From VXNE01 sp964518405 (lineage in GTDB: Bacteria > Pseudomonadota > Gammaproteobacteria > Pseudomonadales > Azotimanducaceae), in the NCBI GenBank assembly GCA_964518405.1, contig CAZFGB010000044.1, positions 15,468 to 79,467 on the forward strand: DNA of 64,000 nt. Direction: 5' to 3'. Numbering within the stretch: position 1 is the stretch's first letter; each line of letters opens with the position of its first letter. Shown piece after piece: positions 44,588-52,919 of this stretch. The translations under genes and the position numbers were made by a program. The notes under the pieces are model-generated. The model worked only from the letters and a program-made list of their open reading frames with translations. It did no database searches and had not been told where the DNA came from.

Positions 44588-47356
44588 TCACCGCCACTCG
44601 ATGCGGTAGTTCATGTCGCGCACCACGGCGCCGAATGCCCGTTCGACGGCGTGCGCCCACTGGCCGTCCCGATGATATTCGATGGATCGTTCCTCCCCGT
44701 TCTCGAATGGAAGATCGCTCGCGACTTCGACCACCCTTTGCAGGACTTCCCGACGCAGGAACATCATGGTGCCGGAAAGAAACTCGACATCGCTCGACGC
44801 TTCGTCGATGCCGAGGCGATTCAGGAGTTCGAGGTATTTTTGCGGGTTGTCGTTGAGTTTCGTGTAGCGACACCGGCGAGAACCAAGCAGGCCGATCTCG
44901 TCATGCGCCAGCATGAGCCTGATGTTCTCGACCGCGCATTCCCTGGTTCCCATAAGCGGGGTCAGCAACTTCCTGCGCCAGAGCTGGACCTCTCCCTTCG
45001 CCATGTGCGGGCTCTGCTTCGTGTGCACGAGGCAGAACAACCTGTAGTCGTCCATCCGCAGGTTGCGCAACAATTGGCAAAAGCCGCCGATATCCCGTCC
45101 GACGTTCTCGCTGATATAGATCCTGGCGGAAGGAAACGAATCCCGAATACGCGTGATGAGCGGCTGGTTGAAGCTGGTGTCGACCAGGTTGACGTAGAGG
45201 TCGCAGGTCTCCTCGGGAAGGTTTGCAAGGTACTCCGACAACTCGTCCCACAGCTCCGGATAGTAGACGTGCGCAAGGACGCACAGGGGTCGTTCGGACG
45301 ACGAAAGTTCTGCGGGAAGCTCGAGGTCTGCGGAAGGCGTGGCCGACGGCTTCGCGGCGCCGTCGCCGCGCAGGGTGTGAAGCCTGGGTTCCCAGCGTCC
45401 GTGGCACATGTAGTGCCGCAATGCCTCCAATGGGGACTTCTCGGCGATGCGGCTCAGGTCGGGGTACAGTTCAAGATATTCCGCGGGATTGAAGTCCAGG
45501 GGAATCTCCCTGGGGTTGTCGCAAATCCGGCGCGCGAACTCGCCCTTTGAGCCGCTTCTGGACTCCGCCTCGCCATGCTGCCGATAGTGATTCGCCAACT
45601 GGTCGTCCGATAGCGGCGCAAGGTCGGGATACAGAGCGCGGTAGAACACGGGGTCGAAAACGAACGCCTCGTCTGCGCGCATGTCCAGCCGGTGCAGGTC
45701 GCGGATCATGGGATCGATGTCGTCGGGTTCGATGTCGATAGGCAATCGGCCTTCGACGGCGCCCCGCTCCAGGTAGTGCGCAAGGGGGTCCGTGTCCGCT
45801 TCCCGGATGTCGTCATTGCATGCCAGGTAGTAGGTGGGATCGAACAGAATGGGGAGAGCCCCCAGGTTTTTGTGCGCCTCGTGGTTCCGGCCGGCCAGGT
45901 CCACTCTGCCTGAACTCATGTAGGTTCGAGTCGGGTCTTCGGGCGTGCGATCGAACCGGCGGAAGAAAGGAGAGCGGAGCAACAGCGACTTGAAGTGTTG
46001 CCTGGGGGACCGGCCGAGGGGCATCAGGCGCCAGGCGAGCCTCAAGGTGCCGACCGCCGCTTGTCCGAGCAATCGGTGTGGGGATCGGACCATGGCAACG
46101 AGTATCGGCTTGAGAGCTCTCAAGGGCCTCGTCACGCGCCAGGATGTCGATTCCCGGAAATCATGGATCTGCCTGTCGCGGTCGGCGATGCCGTGACTGA
46201 GCGCATCGACCGTGGCGTCGCGGTCGACGATGGCGCGATTGAGTGCATCGACCGTCGCTTCGCGTTCAGCGATAGTGTGGTTGAGGGCGCTGACGGTGGA
46301 GTCGCGATCGGCGATGATCCGGTCCAACGACTCGATCTGACTGTCCTTGTTTTCGACGGTCCGTTTCAGGTGGGACACGTCCGAATCGCGGTCGGCTATG
46401 GCCTGGTTCAGATTTCCGATGTGCTCTTCGCGACCGGCTATCGCCTCGTTGAGATTGGCGACCTCGGCTTTCAGCGCCTTGTTTTCCTGGCCTGCGCGCA
46501 TGCCGGTGACGATGGGACGGACAAAAGCCTTCCCTGCTTCGTCAAGCGCCGATCTTATGGAGTCGAGTTCCGAAGCATCCGATTGGCGCACGTCCCCGCG
46601 ACACCAGCGATCGACGATCTCGAAACTTGCCTCGACCCATCGGGAGACGGAATGACTGTGGACGATTTCGTCATCGTCATGCTCCTGATGCCGGCGCGAA
46701 GGGGTCAGAAATGCTTCGATTTCCATTTCCGACGAGGAGGAGCGCTTGGGCCATGCGATGCCCAGTTCGCGTTCCAGCCGGACCGCTGTATCGCTCCAGT
46801 TGTCCAGCAGTTCTTCGTAGCGGACGAATGCGCGCGGGTGCCGACGGGAGGCCGCCTCCGCGTCCAGCACGTTTCTCAACCACAGCAGCAGACCGATGGA
46901 TGGATCGATCAGGTCCCGCTGATGAAGGGATCCCGCGACCTCGAGAGGATTTCGGATGGTAACGGCGATGACAGGCGCGACGGAGATGTCTTCCAGCGCG
47001 TCGATCCAGAACTTCAGCAGGCGGCAGACGCGCGGGTCCTTGAGGACGAACAGGCCGCTGTCGCCGAACTCGTTTTCGAGAACGGATCGGACGCGGCCGC
47101 GAAACCCATCGGCCGCGGGGGATTCGTACCAGCCCTGATGGAAAGCCTCCCAGTCGGCCCAGGAGGAACCGGCCGACTCGAGGATCGCATCGTTGAGCCC
47201 GGTGACTTCGCGAGATTCCCAGTAGCCCGCCTGGTTGTACTCGTTGGGTTCGAGGAGCGTCTTCGGCAGGCGGCAGCCGAGGCTTCCGAGCATGCGGGTG
47301 AGCGCGGAGGTGCCGCTGCGGTGCGTGCCGGCAACGATGACGCCTATCCTCTGCAC
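44588..47356 (-). CDS. Sulfotransferase / coiled-coil / RgpF-like (rhamnan synthesis F) fusion protein
   Basis: 922 residues in several modules. Residues 1-205 are a sulfotransferase with PAPS loop GTHRSGTSALT and LKDPRVCRLL. About 290-410 is a coiled coil of repeated ADRDSTVSALN-like units. About 510-640 carries three copies of an FDPxxYLxxYPDL motif. About 655-922 resembles RgpF: PLCVLAHVYYPELWDELSEY, ISENVGRDIGGF and FLSGTMMFLRREVL. A single enzyme may thus sulfate and elongate or modify a rhamnose-rich glycan. The start is GTG 47356 with GGGAG upstream. Fusions of this kind occur in polysaccharide clusters of diverse bacteria. Confidence 0.85.
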   Translation of the reverse strand: MQRIGVIVAGTHRSGTSALTRMLGSLGCRLPKTLLEPNEYNQAGYWESREVTGLNDAILESAGSSWADWEAFHQGWYESPAADGFRGRVRSVLENEFGDSGLFVLKDPRVCRLLKFWIDALEDISVAPVIAVTIRNPLEVAGSLHQRDLIDPSIGLLLWLRNVLDAEAASRRHPRAFVRYEELLDNWSDTAVRLERELGIAWPKRSSSSEMEIEAFLTPSRRHQEHDDDEIVHSHSVSRWVEASFEIVDRWCRGDVRQSDASELDSIRSALDEAGKAFVRPIVTGMRAGQENKALKAEVANLNEAIAGREEHIGNLNQAIADRDSDVSHLKRTVENKDSQIESLDRIIADRDSTVSALNHTIAEREATVDALNRAIVDRDATVDALSHGIADRDRQIHDFRESTSWRVTRPLRALKPILVAMVRSPHRLLGQAAVGTLRLAWRLMPLGRSPRQHFKSLLLRSPFFRRFDRTPEDPTRTYMSSGRVDLAGRNHEAHKNLGALPILFDPTYYLACNDDIREADTDPLAHYLERGAVEGRLPIDIEPDDIDPMIRDLHRLDMRADEAFVFDPVFYRALYPDLAPLSDDQLANHYRQHGEAESRSGSKGEFARRICDNPREIPLDFNPAEYLELYPDLSRIAEKSPLEALRHYMCHGRWEPRLHTLRGDGAAKPSATPSADLELPAELSSSERPLCVLAHVYYPELWDELSEYLANLPEETCDLYVNLVDTSFNQPLITRIRDSFPSARIYISENVGRDIGGFCQLLRNLRMDDYRLFCLVHTKQSPHMAKGEVQLWRRKLLTPLMGTRECAVENIRLMLAHDEIGLLGSRRCRYTKLNDNPQKYLELLNRLGIDEASSDVEFLSGTMMFLRREVLQRVVEVASDLPFENGEERSIEYHRDGQWAHAVERAFGAVVRDMNYRIEWR
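46165..46460 (-). repeat. Imperfect tandem repeats encoding coiled-coil heptads
   Basis: Repeats of roughly 42-45 nt within the fusion gene, each encoding an IxDRDxTVxALN-type unit (five to seven copies). They are in frame and likely expand or contract by slippage. Confidence 0.7.
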
Positions 47357-47392
47357 ATTGACTCCCGTCGTTCCAATGTTCTCGAGCCGCAG

Positions 47393-48559
47393 TCAGTTGG
47401 CGAGCCTTCTCAGGCCGGCGGCCACGGCCAACCCGTTCGCTTCGAGGAACGCACAGTATGCCTGCGCGCGCGCCCGCCTGTTGGCGTCGAACCCTGCGGC
47501 GTCGAACTGATCGCGGAACAACCGGGACAGATCCTCAAGCCTGAGCCCGTCGATGCAATCCCTCGCCATTATGTGCGGGACGTTCATCGTTTGACAGAGT
47601 TCGATCGTGCGGGAGTCCGATGCGATGCATAGCGCCGGCACGCCTGCCTGAAGACCGAGGACCGTGCCGTGGATGCGCGTCCCTACGACGAAGTCGAAGC
47701 GGCGAAGGAACTCCATCCATCCCGGGACGTTGAAAAAGATGATTGCATGGGCTCTCGCCCACGCCTTGAACGCATCCTTCGACAACTCCGGACCAATGTA
47801 TTGGCGGCATTGGTCGAACTCTGCGGGCGTCAGCGCATCTATCTCGCCCCGGCCCATCCTTATGGACTCGAACGGGCTCTGGCATATGTATGCGCCCTTT
47901 GTCGCGGTGACGATGTGCGCCAGCGATCGTTCGATGCGGGAGAGATGTTTCCACCCCGGATGTCCTGCGGCGACCGCGACACGTTCCGGAACGCCGACCT
48001 GGCGATCCGATATCAGCCCGCCGAGGGTCGTGGAGGGATGGATGAAAAGACTCGGGCAGCCGGTAATGCAGGTGTTGCGGAATCCATATTCCTCCAGCAC
48101 CCGGCGGCTGAACTCGCCGCGAACGCCTACATTCGCCATTCGGGAAGGGGCGAGTTCAGTGACGCGTCGCAACCACCGCACGGTGCCCTCGGGGACCTCG
48201 GGAATCCTCATGTCCGGGGACGACTGCGCACCGAGGCCGATCGCCACCAATGGTGTCGAGATTTTCTCCAGGAGCCTTGCGAGCTGGCCGAGGTCGTGGT
48301 GGCGTCCGAACTGATTTGCACACGGAATGACGCAGATGTCCCCCGCCCTTTCGATCTGCTCCGGCGTTGAGATCCAAGGAATGGTCGCGCGCTCCGCCAG
48401 GCCGACCAGTTGGTGCTTGATGGCGTAAACGAAGGCCAGATTGCCGATGTTCGTGCCGAGTTGCCGACGAATCTCCTCGCTGCTCAGGAACGGACTCGAT
48501 CGCAGTGAGTCCGACTGGCCGAAAAGCACGGGTTGACGAGTTGGCTCGGCTACGTTCAT
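47393..48559 (-). CDS. Polysaccharide pyruvyl transferase family protein
   Basis: 388 residues. The family core is GTRIHGTVLGLQAGVPALCI followed by ASDSRTIELC; also TNIGNLAFVYAIKHQ and NVGVRGEFSRRVLEEYGF. Such enzymes add pyruvyl ketals to sugars in exopolysaccharides. The start is ATG 48559. It leads the minus-strand polysaccharide run. Confidence 0.88.
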   Translation of the reverse strand: MNVAEPTRQPVLFGQSDSLRSSPFLSSEEIRRQLGTNIGNLAFVYAIKHQLVGLAERATIPWISTPEQIERAGDICVIPCANQFGRHHDLGQLARLLEKISTPLVAIGLGAQSSPDMRIPEVPEGTVRWLRRVTELAPSRMANVGVRGEFSRRVLEEYGFRNTCITGCPSLFIHPSTTLGGLISDRQVGVPERVAVAAGHPGWKHLSRIERSLAHIVTATKGAYICQSPFESIRMGRGEIDALTPAEFDQCRQYIGPELSKDAFKAWARAHAIIFFNVPGWMEFLRRFDFVVGTRIHGTVLGLQAGVPALCIASDSRTIELCQTMNVPHIMARDCIDGLRLEDLSRLFRDQFDAAGFDANRRARAQAYCAFLEANGLAVAAGLRRLAN

Positions 48560-49097
48560 TCGCGATGCCGCGCCGGACGCGCCGGACGAGGGCCTGCCGA
48601 CAGCGGTCGGTCGGGACGCCTACCGATGTCTACCGTCTTTCCCGTCGTCGTTTTCGGCATGTGGCGGGACCATTGCGCGTTTAACCGTGAGGAAGGAACG
48701 GTTCGAAAGCTCCGGCTGTCGGGAAGTCAGCAACGGATGGTGTGTTGAGGACGCGCAAATGCTGATCCCCCGAACTGGTCCAAGAAACTGGCGACCGCTC
48801 ACTAACTCCGGAACGTGACGCGCTAGAATGATAGCAACAGGGGCGAGCGAAGCGCCGCGGACTCGGGTTCTTCATCGGGCAGTCGAGAGAGAGACGCGTT
48901 CGAGAGTCTGTCGATGGGTCCGATGTGATGAAGCAGGACGGTATCTTCCGGTCGATGAAGACTGCGAGCGCGATGGTCGAAGGCTGCATGCCGGAGAACT
49001 TCCGCGCATCCACCGCGCTCGGACATCGGCGCCGAGTCGTGAAGCCTTTTGCGTGGGCGCGTCCCGCATTACGGACGGCGCGGCGGTCCTGTAACGT
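48560..49097. other. Divergent intergenic region between pyruvyltransferase and galE
   Basis: No supported gene in 538 bp. A TAGAAT at 48823 may be a -10 element for galE. An ORF of 57 codons at 48928-49101 overlaps the galE start by ATGA but its translation looks random and I do not annotate it. Confidence 0.5.
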
Positions 49098-50111
49098 ATG
49101 AAAGGGCTGTTGGTGACTGGTGCCGCCGGCTACATCGGTAGCCACATGTGCCTGGAGTTGCTCCGCTCCGGCCGCAGTGTGGTGGCGGTCGATAACCTCT
49201 GCAACGGTTCCGCGATTGCCCTGGATCGTGTCCGTGACATCACGGGCGGGGACATCGCGTTCGTCCGCGCCGACCTTCGCGACGCAAACGCCTTGGCGCG
49301 CGTATTCACCGACCACGAGATCGCCGCTGTCATTCACCTGGCGGGCCTGAAGTCGGTGGGGGAGTCGATGCAGCGGCCCCTCGATTACTACGATAACAAC
49401 GTCAACGGAACGTGCAGCCTTCTGCGGGCGATGCAGACAGTGGGCGTCAGGACGTTGGTGTTCAGTTCTTCCGCGACCGTCTACGGCGATCGGACGACCG
49501 GGCCGATCCCCGAGTCCGCGCCCACAGAACCCGTCAATCCTTACGGCAGAACCAAACTCGTCATCGAGGACATGCTGAAGGCATTGAGTGACGCCGACCC
49601 CCACTGGCGAATATCTATCCTGCGATACTTCAATCCGGCCGGTGCCGACGCGTCCGGCGAGATCGGGGAAAGCCCGAATGGGATACCGAACAACCTGATT
49701 CCGAATATCGGTTGGGTGACGGCGGGGAAGAGGCCGGTACTCAAGGTTTTCGGCAATGATTACCCGACGCCTGATGGAACTGTCGTCAGGGACTACATTC
49801 ATGTAGTCGACCTGGTCCGCGGCCACCTCCAGGCACTCGAACAGTTGCGCGCGGGGCGGCGGCTCAGCGTCTACAACCTGGGCAGAGGACGAGGATACTC
49901 GGTGCTGGAAGTCGTGCGAGCCTTCGAGGATGCGAGCGGACTTGCGATCCCCTGCGAGATCGCGGGCCGCCGGCCCGGGGATGTACCGGAGTACTGTGCC
50001 GACACGACCAAAGCCAACAGGGAACTGAACTGGCGCGCGGAGCGCGGCATCCGCCGCATGTGCGAGGACGCGTGGCGGTGGTATGCGACCCATCCCGACG
50101 GCTATGGGTAG
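49098..50111 (+). CDS. galE: UDP-glucose 4-epimerase
   Basis: Interconverts UDP-glucose and UDP-galactose for surface glycans. TGAAGYIGSHMCLELL is the NAD-binding loop, SSSATVYGD and NPYGRTKLVIED give the Ser/Tyr/Lys catalytic set, and RYFNPAGADASGEIGESPNG with IPNNLIPN is a GalE signature. Length 337 residues. It ends the polysaccharide block on the plus strand. Confidence 0.95.
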   Translation: MKGLLVTGAAGYIGSHMCLELLRSGRSVVAVDNLCNGSAIALDRVRDITGGDIAFVRADLRDANALARVFTDHEIAAVIHLAGLKSVGESMQRPLDYYDNNVNGTCSLLRAMQTVGVRTLVFSSSATVYGDRTTGPIPESAPTEPVNPYGRTKLVIEDMLKALSDADPHWRISILRYFNPAGADASGEIGESPNGIPNNLIPNIGWVTAGKRPVLKVFGNDYPTPDGTVVRDYIHVVDLVRGHLQALEQLRAGRRLSVYNLGRGRGYSVLEVVRAFEDASGLAIPCEIAGRRPGDVPEYCADTTKANRELNWRAERGIRRMCEDAWRWYATHPDGYG

Positions 50112-50244
50112 GCGGGCCCCCGGGCGCCCGTCCCGGATCCCGCCGCCGCGGGTTTCGCGTCGTAGATCGGTTTAGCCGCAGGATGTATGCTTGCTTGAAG
50201 CTGGGAACAACGGGCGCGGGTTTGGGCGTGATCAGGAGGGTCTT

Positions 50245-50625
50245 GTGAACATTGGGAGATCGGCGAGGTTCACAGGCGCGGCGTTGTCCGCGGCCCTATT
50301 GCTCGCGTCGCCCGTCCAGGCAACAACCGCGGAGGTCGAGGGGAAGGTCAGGCGGACGCTGACGGTGGCCGACGACCGATTCGGCGGATGCATGGTCCTG
50401 CTCAGCGCGTCGCCGTCCGAAGAGGGGCTTGATTGCCAGAGCAGCTGGGTGACATTCAGTTGCGACGGCACCTACACAAGCAAGTCCAAAGCGCTGCGCA
50501 TGTACGACTCGGCGCAATTGGCGTTCGTGACGGGTCGGACAGTGAAGGTCTGGGTGGACGACGCGAGACAGATCAACGGCCGCTGTTTCGTATCCCGCAT
50601 AGACGTGCTGGACGCCGACGACTGA
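50245..50625 (+). CDS. Small exported protein of unknown function
   Basis: 126 residues with a Sec signal peptide (cleavage probably after VQATT or VQA). The mature part has four cysteines that could form two disulfides (GGCMVLL, LDCQSSW, SCDGTY, GRCFVSR). AGGAGG lies 5 nt upstream of GTG 50245. No family recognised. Confidence 0.7.
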   Translation: MNIGRSARFTGAALSAALLLASPVQATTAEVEGKVRRTLTVADDRFGGCMVLLSASPSEEGLDCQSSWVTFSCDGTYTSKSKALRMYDSAQLAFVTGRTVKVWVDDARQINGRCFVSRIDVLDADD

Positions 50626-50735
50626 TCCGATCTCCGGTTGAATGCGGTACCCGCGCCTACCCTTGGCGCAGTACTGATTCTCGTTCCGGGAGCAGGCGCA
50701 TGCGTTCTGGATATGTGCCTTGAAACGGACAACGC

Positions 50736-51371
50736 ATGAACAAGGACAAGAGGCGCGAGATCTACCTGCGCCTGCAGGCGGAGAACCCGGCGCCGACCAC
50801 CGAACTGGAATATCGATCACCATTCCAACTGCTGGTTTCCGTGATCCTCTCGGCGCAGGCGACGGACGTCAGCGTAAATCGCGCGACAAAAAATCTCTTC
50901 GCCGAAGCGGGCACGCCGCAAGCGATGCTGGACCTCGGTCTGCCCAGGCTGAAGGAGCACATCAAGTCGATCGGCCTGTTCAACACCAAGGCGGCCAACA
51001 TCCTGAAGACCTGCGATGCGCTCATCTCGCTCCACGGCGGCGAAGTTCCGCGGGAGCGCGCGGCCCTCGAGGCGTTGCCGGGCGTTGGCCGCAAGACCGC
51101 CAATGTCGTTCTCAACACAGCCTTCGGCGAACCCACTATCGCCGTGGACACGCATATCTTTCGCGTCGCCAATCGGACGAAGCTCGCGCCGGGCAAGACG
51201 CCGCGGCAGGTTGAGGACGAACTGCTCCGATTCACGCCGAACGACTTCAAGCGCGACGCCCACCACTGGCTGATTCTGCACGGACGCTATGTCTGCATCG
51301 CGCGCAAGCCGCGCTGCGGCGCCTGCGTGATAGAGGATCTGTGCGAGTACCGAGACAAGACGGATCCTTGA
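50736..51371 (+). CDS. nth: Endonuclease III
   Basis: Base-excision-repair DNA glycosylase/AP lyase. The helix-hairpin-helix is LPGVGRKTANVVL with catalytic Lys120, then AVDTH with Asp138, exactly as numbered in E. coli. The [4Fe-4S] cysteines are Cys187, 194, 197 and 203. 211 residues. In many gammaproteobacteria nth follows rnfE directly; here 10.6 kb of polysaccharide genes lie between. Confidence 0.97.
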   Translation: MNKDKRREIYLRLQAENPAPTTELEYRSPFQLLVSVILSAQATDVSVNRATKNLFAEAGTPQAMLDLGLPRLKEHIKSIGLFNTKAANILKTCDALISLHGGEVPRERAALEALPGVGRKTANVVLNTAFGEPTIAVDTHIFRVANRTKLAPGKTPRQVEDELLRFTPNDFKRDAHHWLILHGRYVCIARKPRCGACVIEDLCEYRDKTDP

Positions 51372-51414
51372 TCCGCCGGCATCTACCGCTCGTTGGTCGT
51401 CGTTGAGTTCCGGG

Positions 51415-51948
51415 TCAGCGACCCTTTCGCGGAACGCCCAGCGCTTCGAGATGGTCTACGAGGTCGGCACCGGCGGTGCGGGCATCGACCTCCCGGTCGA
51501 TTCGGGCGATGACGCCATCCGGATCGATGAAATAGGTCCACCGGCTTGCGAATCCGCGCTCCGACAACACGCCGTAGGCGGCGGATACGGTGCGGTCGGC
51601 GTCCGACAGGATCGGGAAAGTGGCGCCATGCTCTTCGGCAAAGGCCTTGTTTGTTTCCGGTGTGTCGACACTGGCCATGAAGTACGCGACATCGAACGCT
51701 TCGATTTCTACGGCGCTGTCACGCAGCGCCTTGCACTGCATGGTTCAGCCGCCGGTGAAGGCCTTGGGAAAGAACGCGATGACGACAAACTGACCGCTGT
51801 AGTCGGTCAGCGCGTGATGCCGGCCATCGGAACCAGGCAGGCGGAAGTCGGGCGCCATATCGCCGACATCCGCAGCCAGGCAACTCCCGGCAAGGACTCC
51901 GCAGGCCAAAACGCCAGCGCATTTGGCGAATCGAGGTCGAAATCTCAT
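51415..51948 (-). CDS. Exported peroxiredoxin with selenocysteine (UGA) at the peroxidatic position
   Basis: Read as one gene with TGA at 51745-51747 decoded as selenocysteine, giving 177 residues. A signal peptide (MRFRPRFAKCAGVLACGVLA...) leads to DVGDMAPDFRLPGSDGRHHA, then VVIAFFPKAFTGG-Sec-TMQCKALRDS, with Sec68 in the place of the peroxidatic Cys and Cys72 as possible resolving residue. Downstream sequence (DTPETNKAFAEEHGATFPIL, RWTYFIDPDGVIARID) is intact AhpC/TSA-type peroxiredoxin. A perfect hairpin sits 14 nt after the UGA (separate entry). Alternatives: a TGC-to-TGA mutation or read error. GGAG lies 6 nt before ATG 51948. It would reduce peroxides in the periplasm. Confidence 0.8.
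51712..51730 (-). promoter_or_regulatory. Putative bacterial SECIS hairpin of the peroxiredoxin mRNA
   Basis: On the minus strand GGCGCUG (51730-51724) pairs perfectly with CAGCGCC (51718-51712), leaving loop CGUGA. The stem begins 14 nt and the loop 21 nt after the UGA, inside the range known for bacterial SECIS elements, and the second loop base is G. The hairpin lies within the coding sequence, as bacterial SECIS elements do. Confidence 0.65.
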
Positions 51949-52006
51949 AGGGGTCTCCGGAAACTGCGGGCATTATCCTCGCACTCGGCCGACGAAGTCG
52001 AGGTGG

Positions 52007-52630
52007 TTATCGGCCACTCCACCGAGCCGGACTGAGTACGTCGGAGACCGGGGCAGCAAAACCAGGTAGCGTGGCGGACGAGGCAACGTCACCTGGCGCA
52101 AAGATGCCGTGGTCGACGTAGCTGTCGCCTTCGAGCGTGAGCACCGTGATCGTGGCGGCATGGGGGTCGACGATCCAGTACTCGGGTATTCGGAGGTCCG
52201 CATAGTCGTCGCGTTTCTGCACATAGTCGCGCTCCGGATCGTCCGGGCTGACGACTTCGACCACCAGGTCGGCACCAAGCCAATAGCGATCCTGACGCCG
52301 CGAATCGTTCGCATCCCGGAGCAGCAGCAGGTCAGGCTCCCGGTATCGGCCCTCCCGGATTCGGAGCCGCAACGGCGCGAAACGCGCGATGCCACGTTCG
52401 GTGCGTACGTATTGGTCGAATAGGCGGAACAACAGCACCAGGATCGATTGGTGCGAGTCTGTGGGCTCGCGTAGCTCCTCAATGCGTCCGTCTGCGAACT
52501 CCATGAGGCGGTTGCAGCGGTCGGTCAGCCTGAGATAGTCGGTCTCGTTTGCGGCGCTCGCCTGCGGGGAATGGCCACCGAACAAGGTGGCGTCGGCGAC
52601 CTGTCTTGATGTTGCGGCGGTCCTGATCAT
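52007..52630 (-). CDS. Uma2-family (DUF820) endonuclease-like protein
   Basis: 207 residues with the PD-(D/E)XK-like Uma2 core: REPDLLLLRDA, LGADLVVEVVSPDDPERDYV and RIPEYWIVDPHAATITVL. The Asp in EPDLLLL, and Glu in VVEVVSP with a nearby Lys (VQKRDDY), would be the metal-site residues. Function in cells is unknown. ATG 52630 is preferred over an upstream TTG. Such genes move readily between genomes. Confidence 0.88.
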   Translation of the reverse strand: MIRTAATSRQVADATLFGGHSPQASAANETDYLRLTDRCNRLMEFADGRIEELREPTDSHQSILVLLFRLFDQYVRTERGIARFAPLRLRIREGRYREPDLLLLRDANDSRRQDRYWLGADLVVEVVSPDDPERDYVQKRDDYADLRIPEYWIVDPHAATITVLTLEGDSYVDHGIFAPGDVASSATLPGFAAPVSDVLSPARWSGR

Positions 52631-52714
52631 CGAATGACCGTAGCATGCGTTTATGGGGTGCGGCAAACCAGTTGAGAAGAGCGTTCATGATTGACGATTG
52701 CAACCGAGTGTTGT

Positions 52715-52791
52715 TGGCGCGCCCGGCGCGATTCGAACGCGCGGCCTTTGGCTTCGGAGGCCAACGCTCTATCCAGCTGAGCTACGGGCGC
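52715..52791 (-). tRNA. tRNA-Arg (anticodon CCG)
   Basis: Complete cloverleaf on the minus strand. Acceptor GCGCCCG pairs with CGGGCGC, D-arm GCTC/GAGC, anticodon stem TTGGC/GCCAA with loop CTCCGAA (anticodon CCG), T-arm GCGCG/CGCGC with TTCGAAT, and encoded CCA. 77 nt. Confidence 0.96.
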
Positions 52792-52919
52792 GGGGCAACA
52801 AACATTAGCAGCGCGCGCCGCAAGATGCATTACGTTGACGCGAATTCGACTGTTGGGGAACTTGCTCGACGAATTCGCCGCGGTCGCGGCAGAGGTCGCG
52901 CCCGGTCGATTGAGTGATC

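Noticed and set aside
48928..49101. 57-codon frame overlapping the galE start by ATGA
   Set aside because: The translation looks like random, basic sequence; the overlap is probably chance.
51720..51742. Alternative hairpin CAUGCAG/CUGCGUG directly after the UGA
   Set aside because: It pairs with one wobble and its loop lies too close to the UGA; the hairpin at 51712-51730 fits SECIS geometry better.
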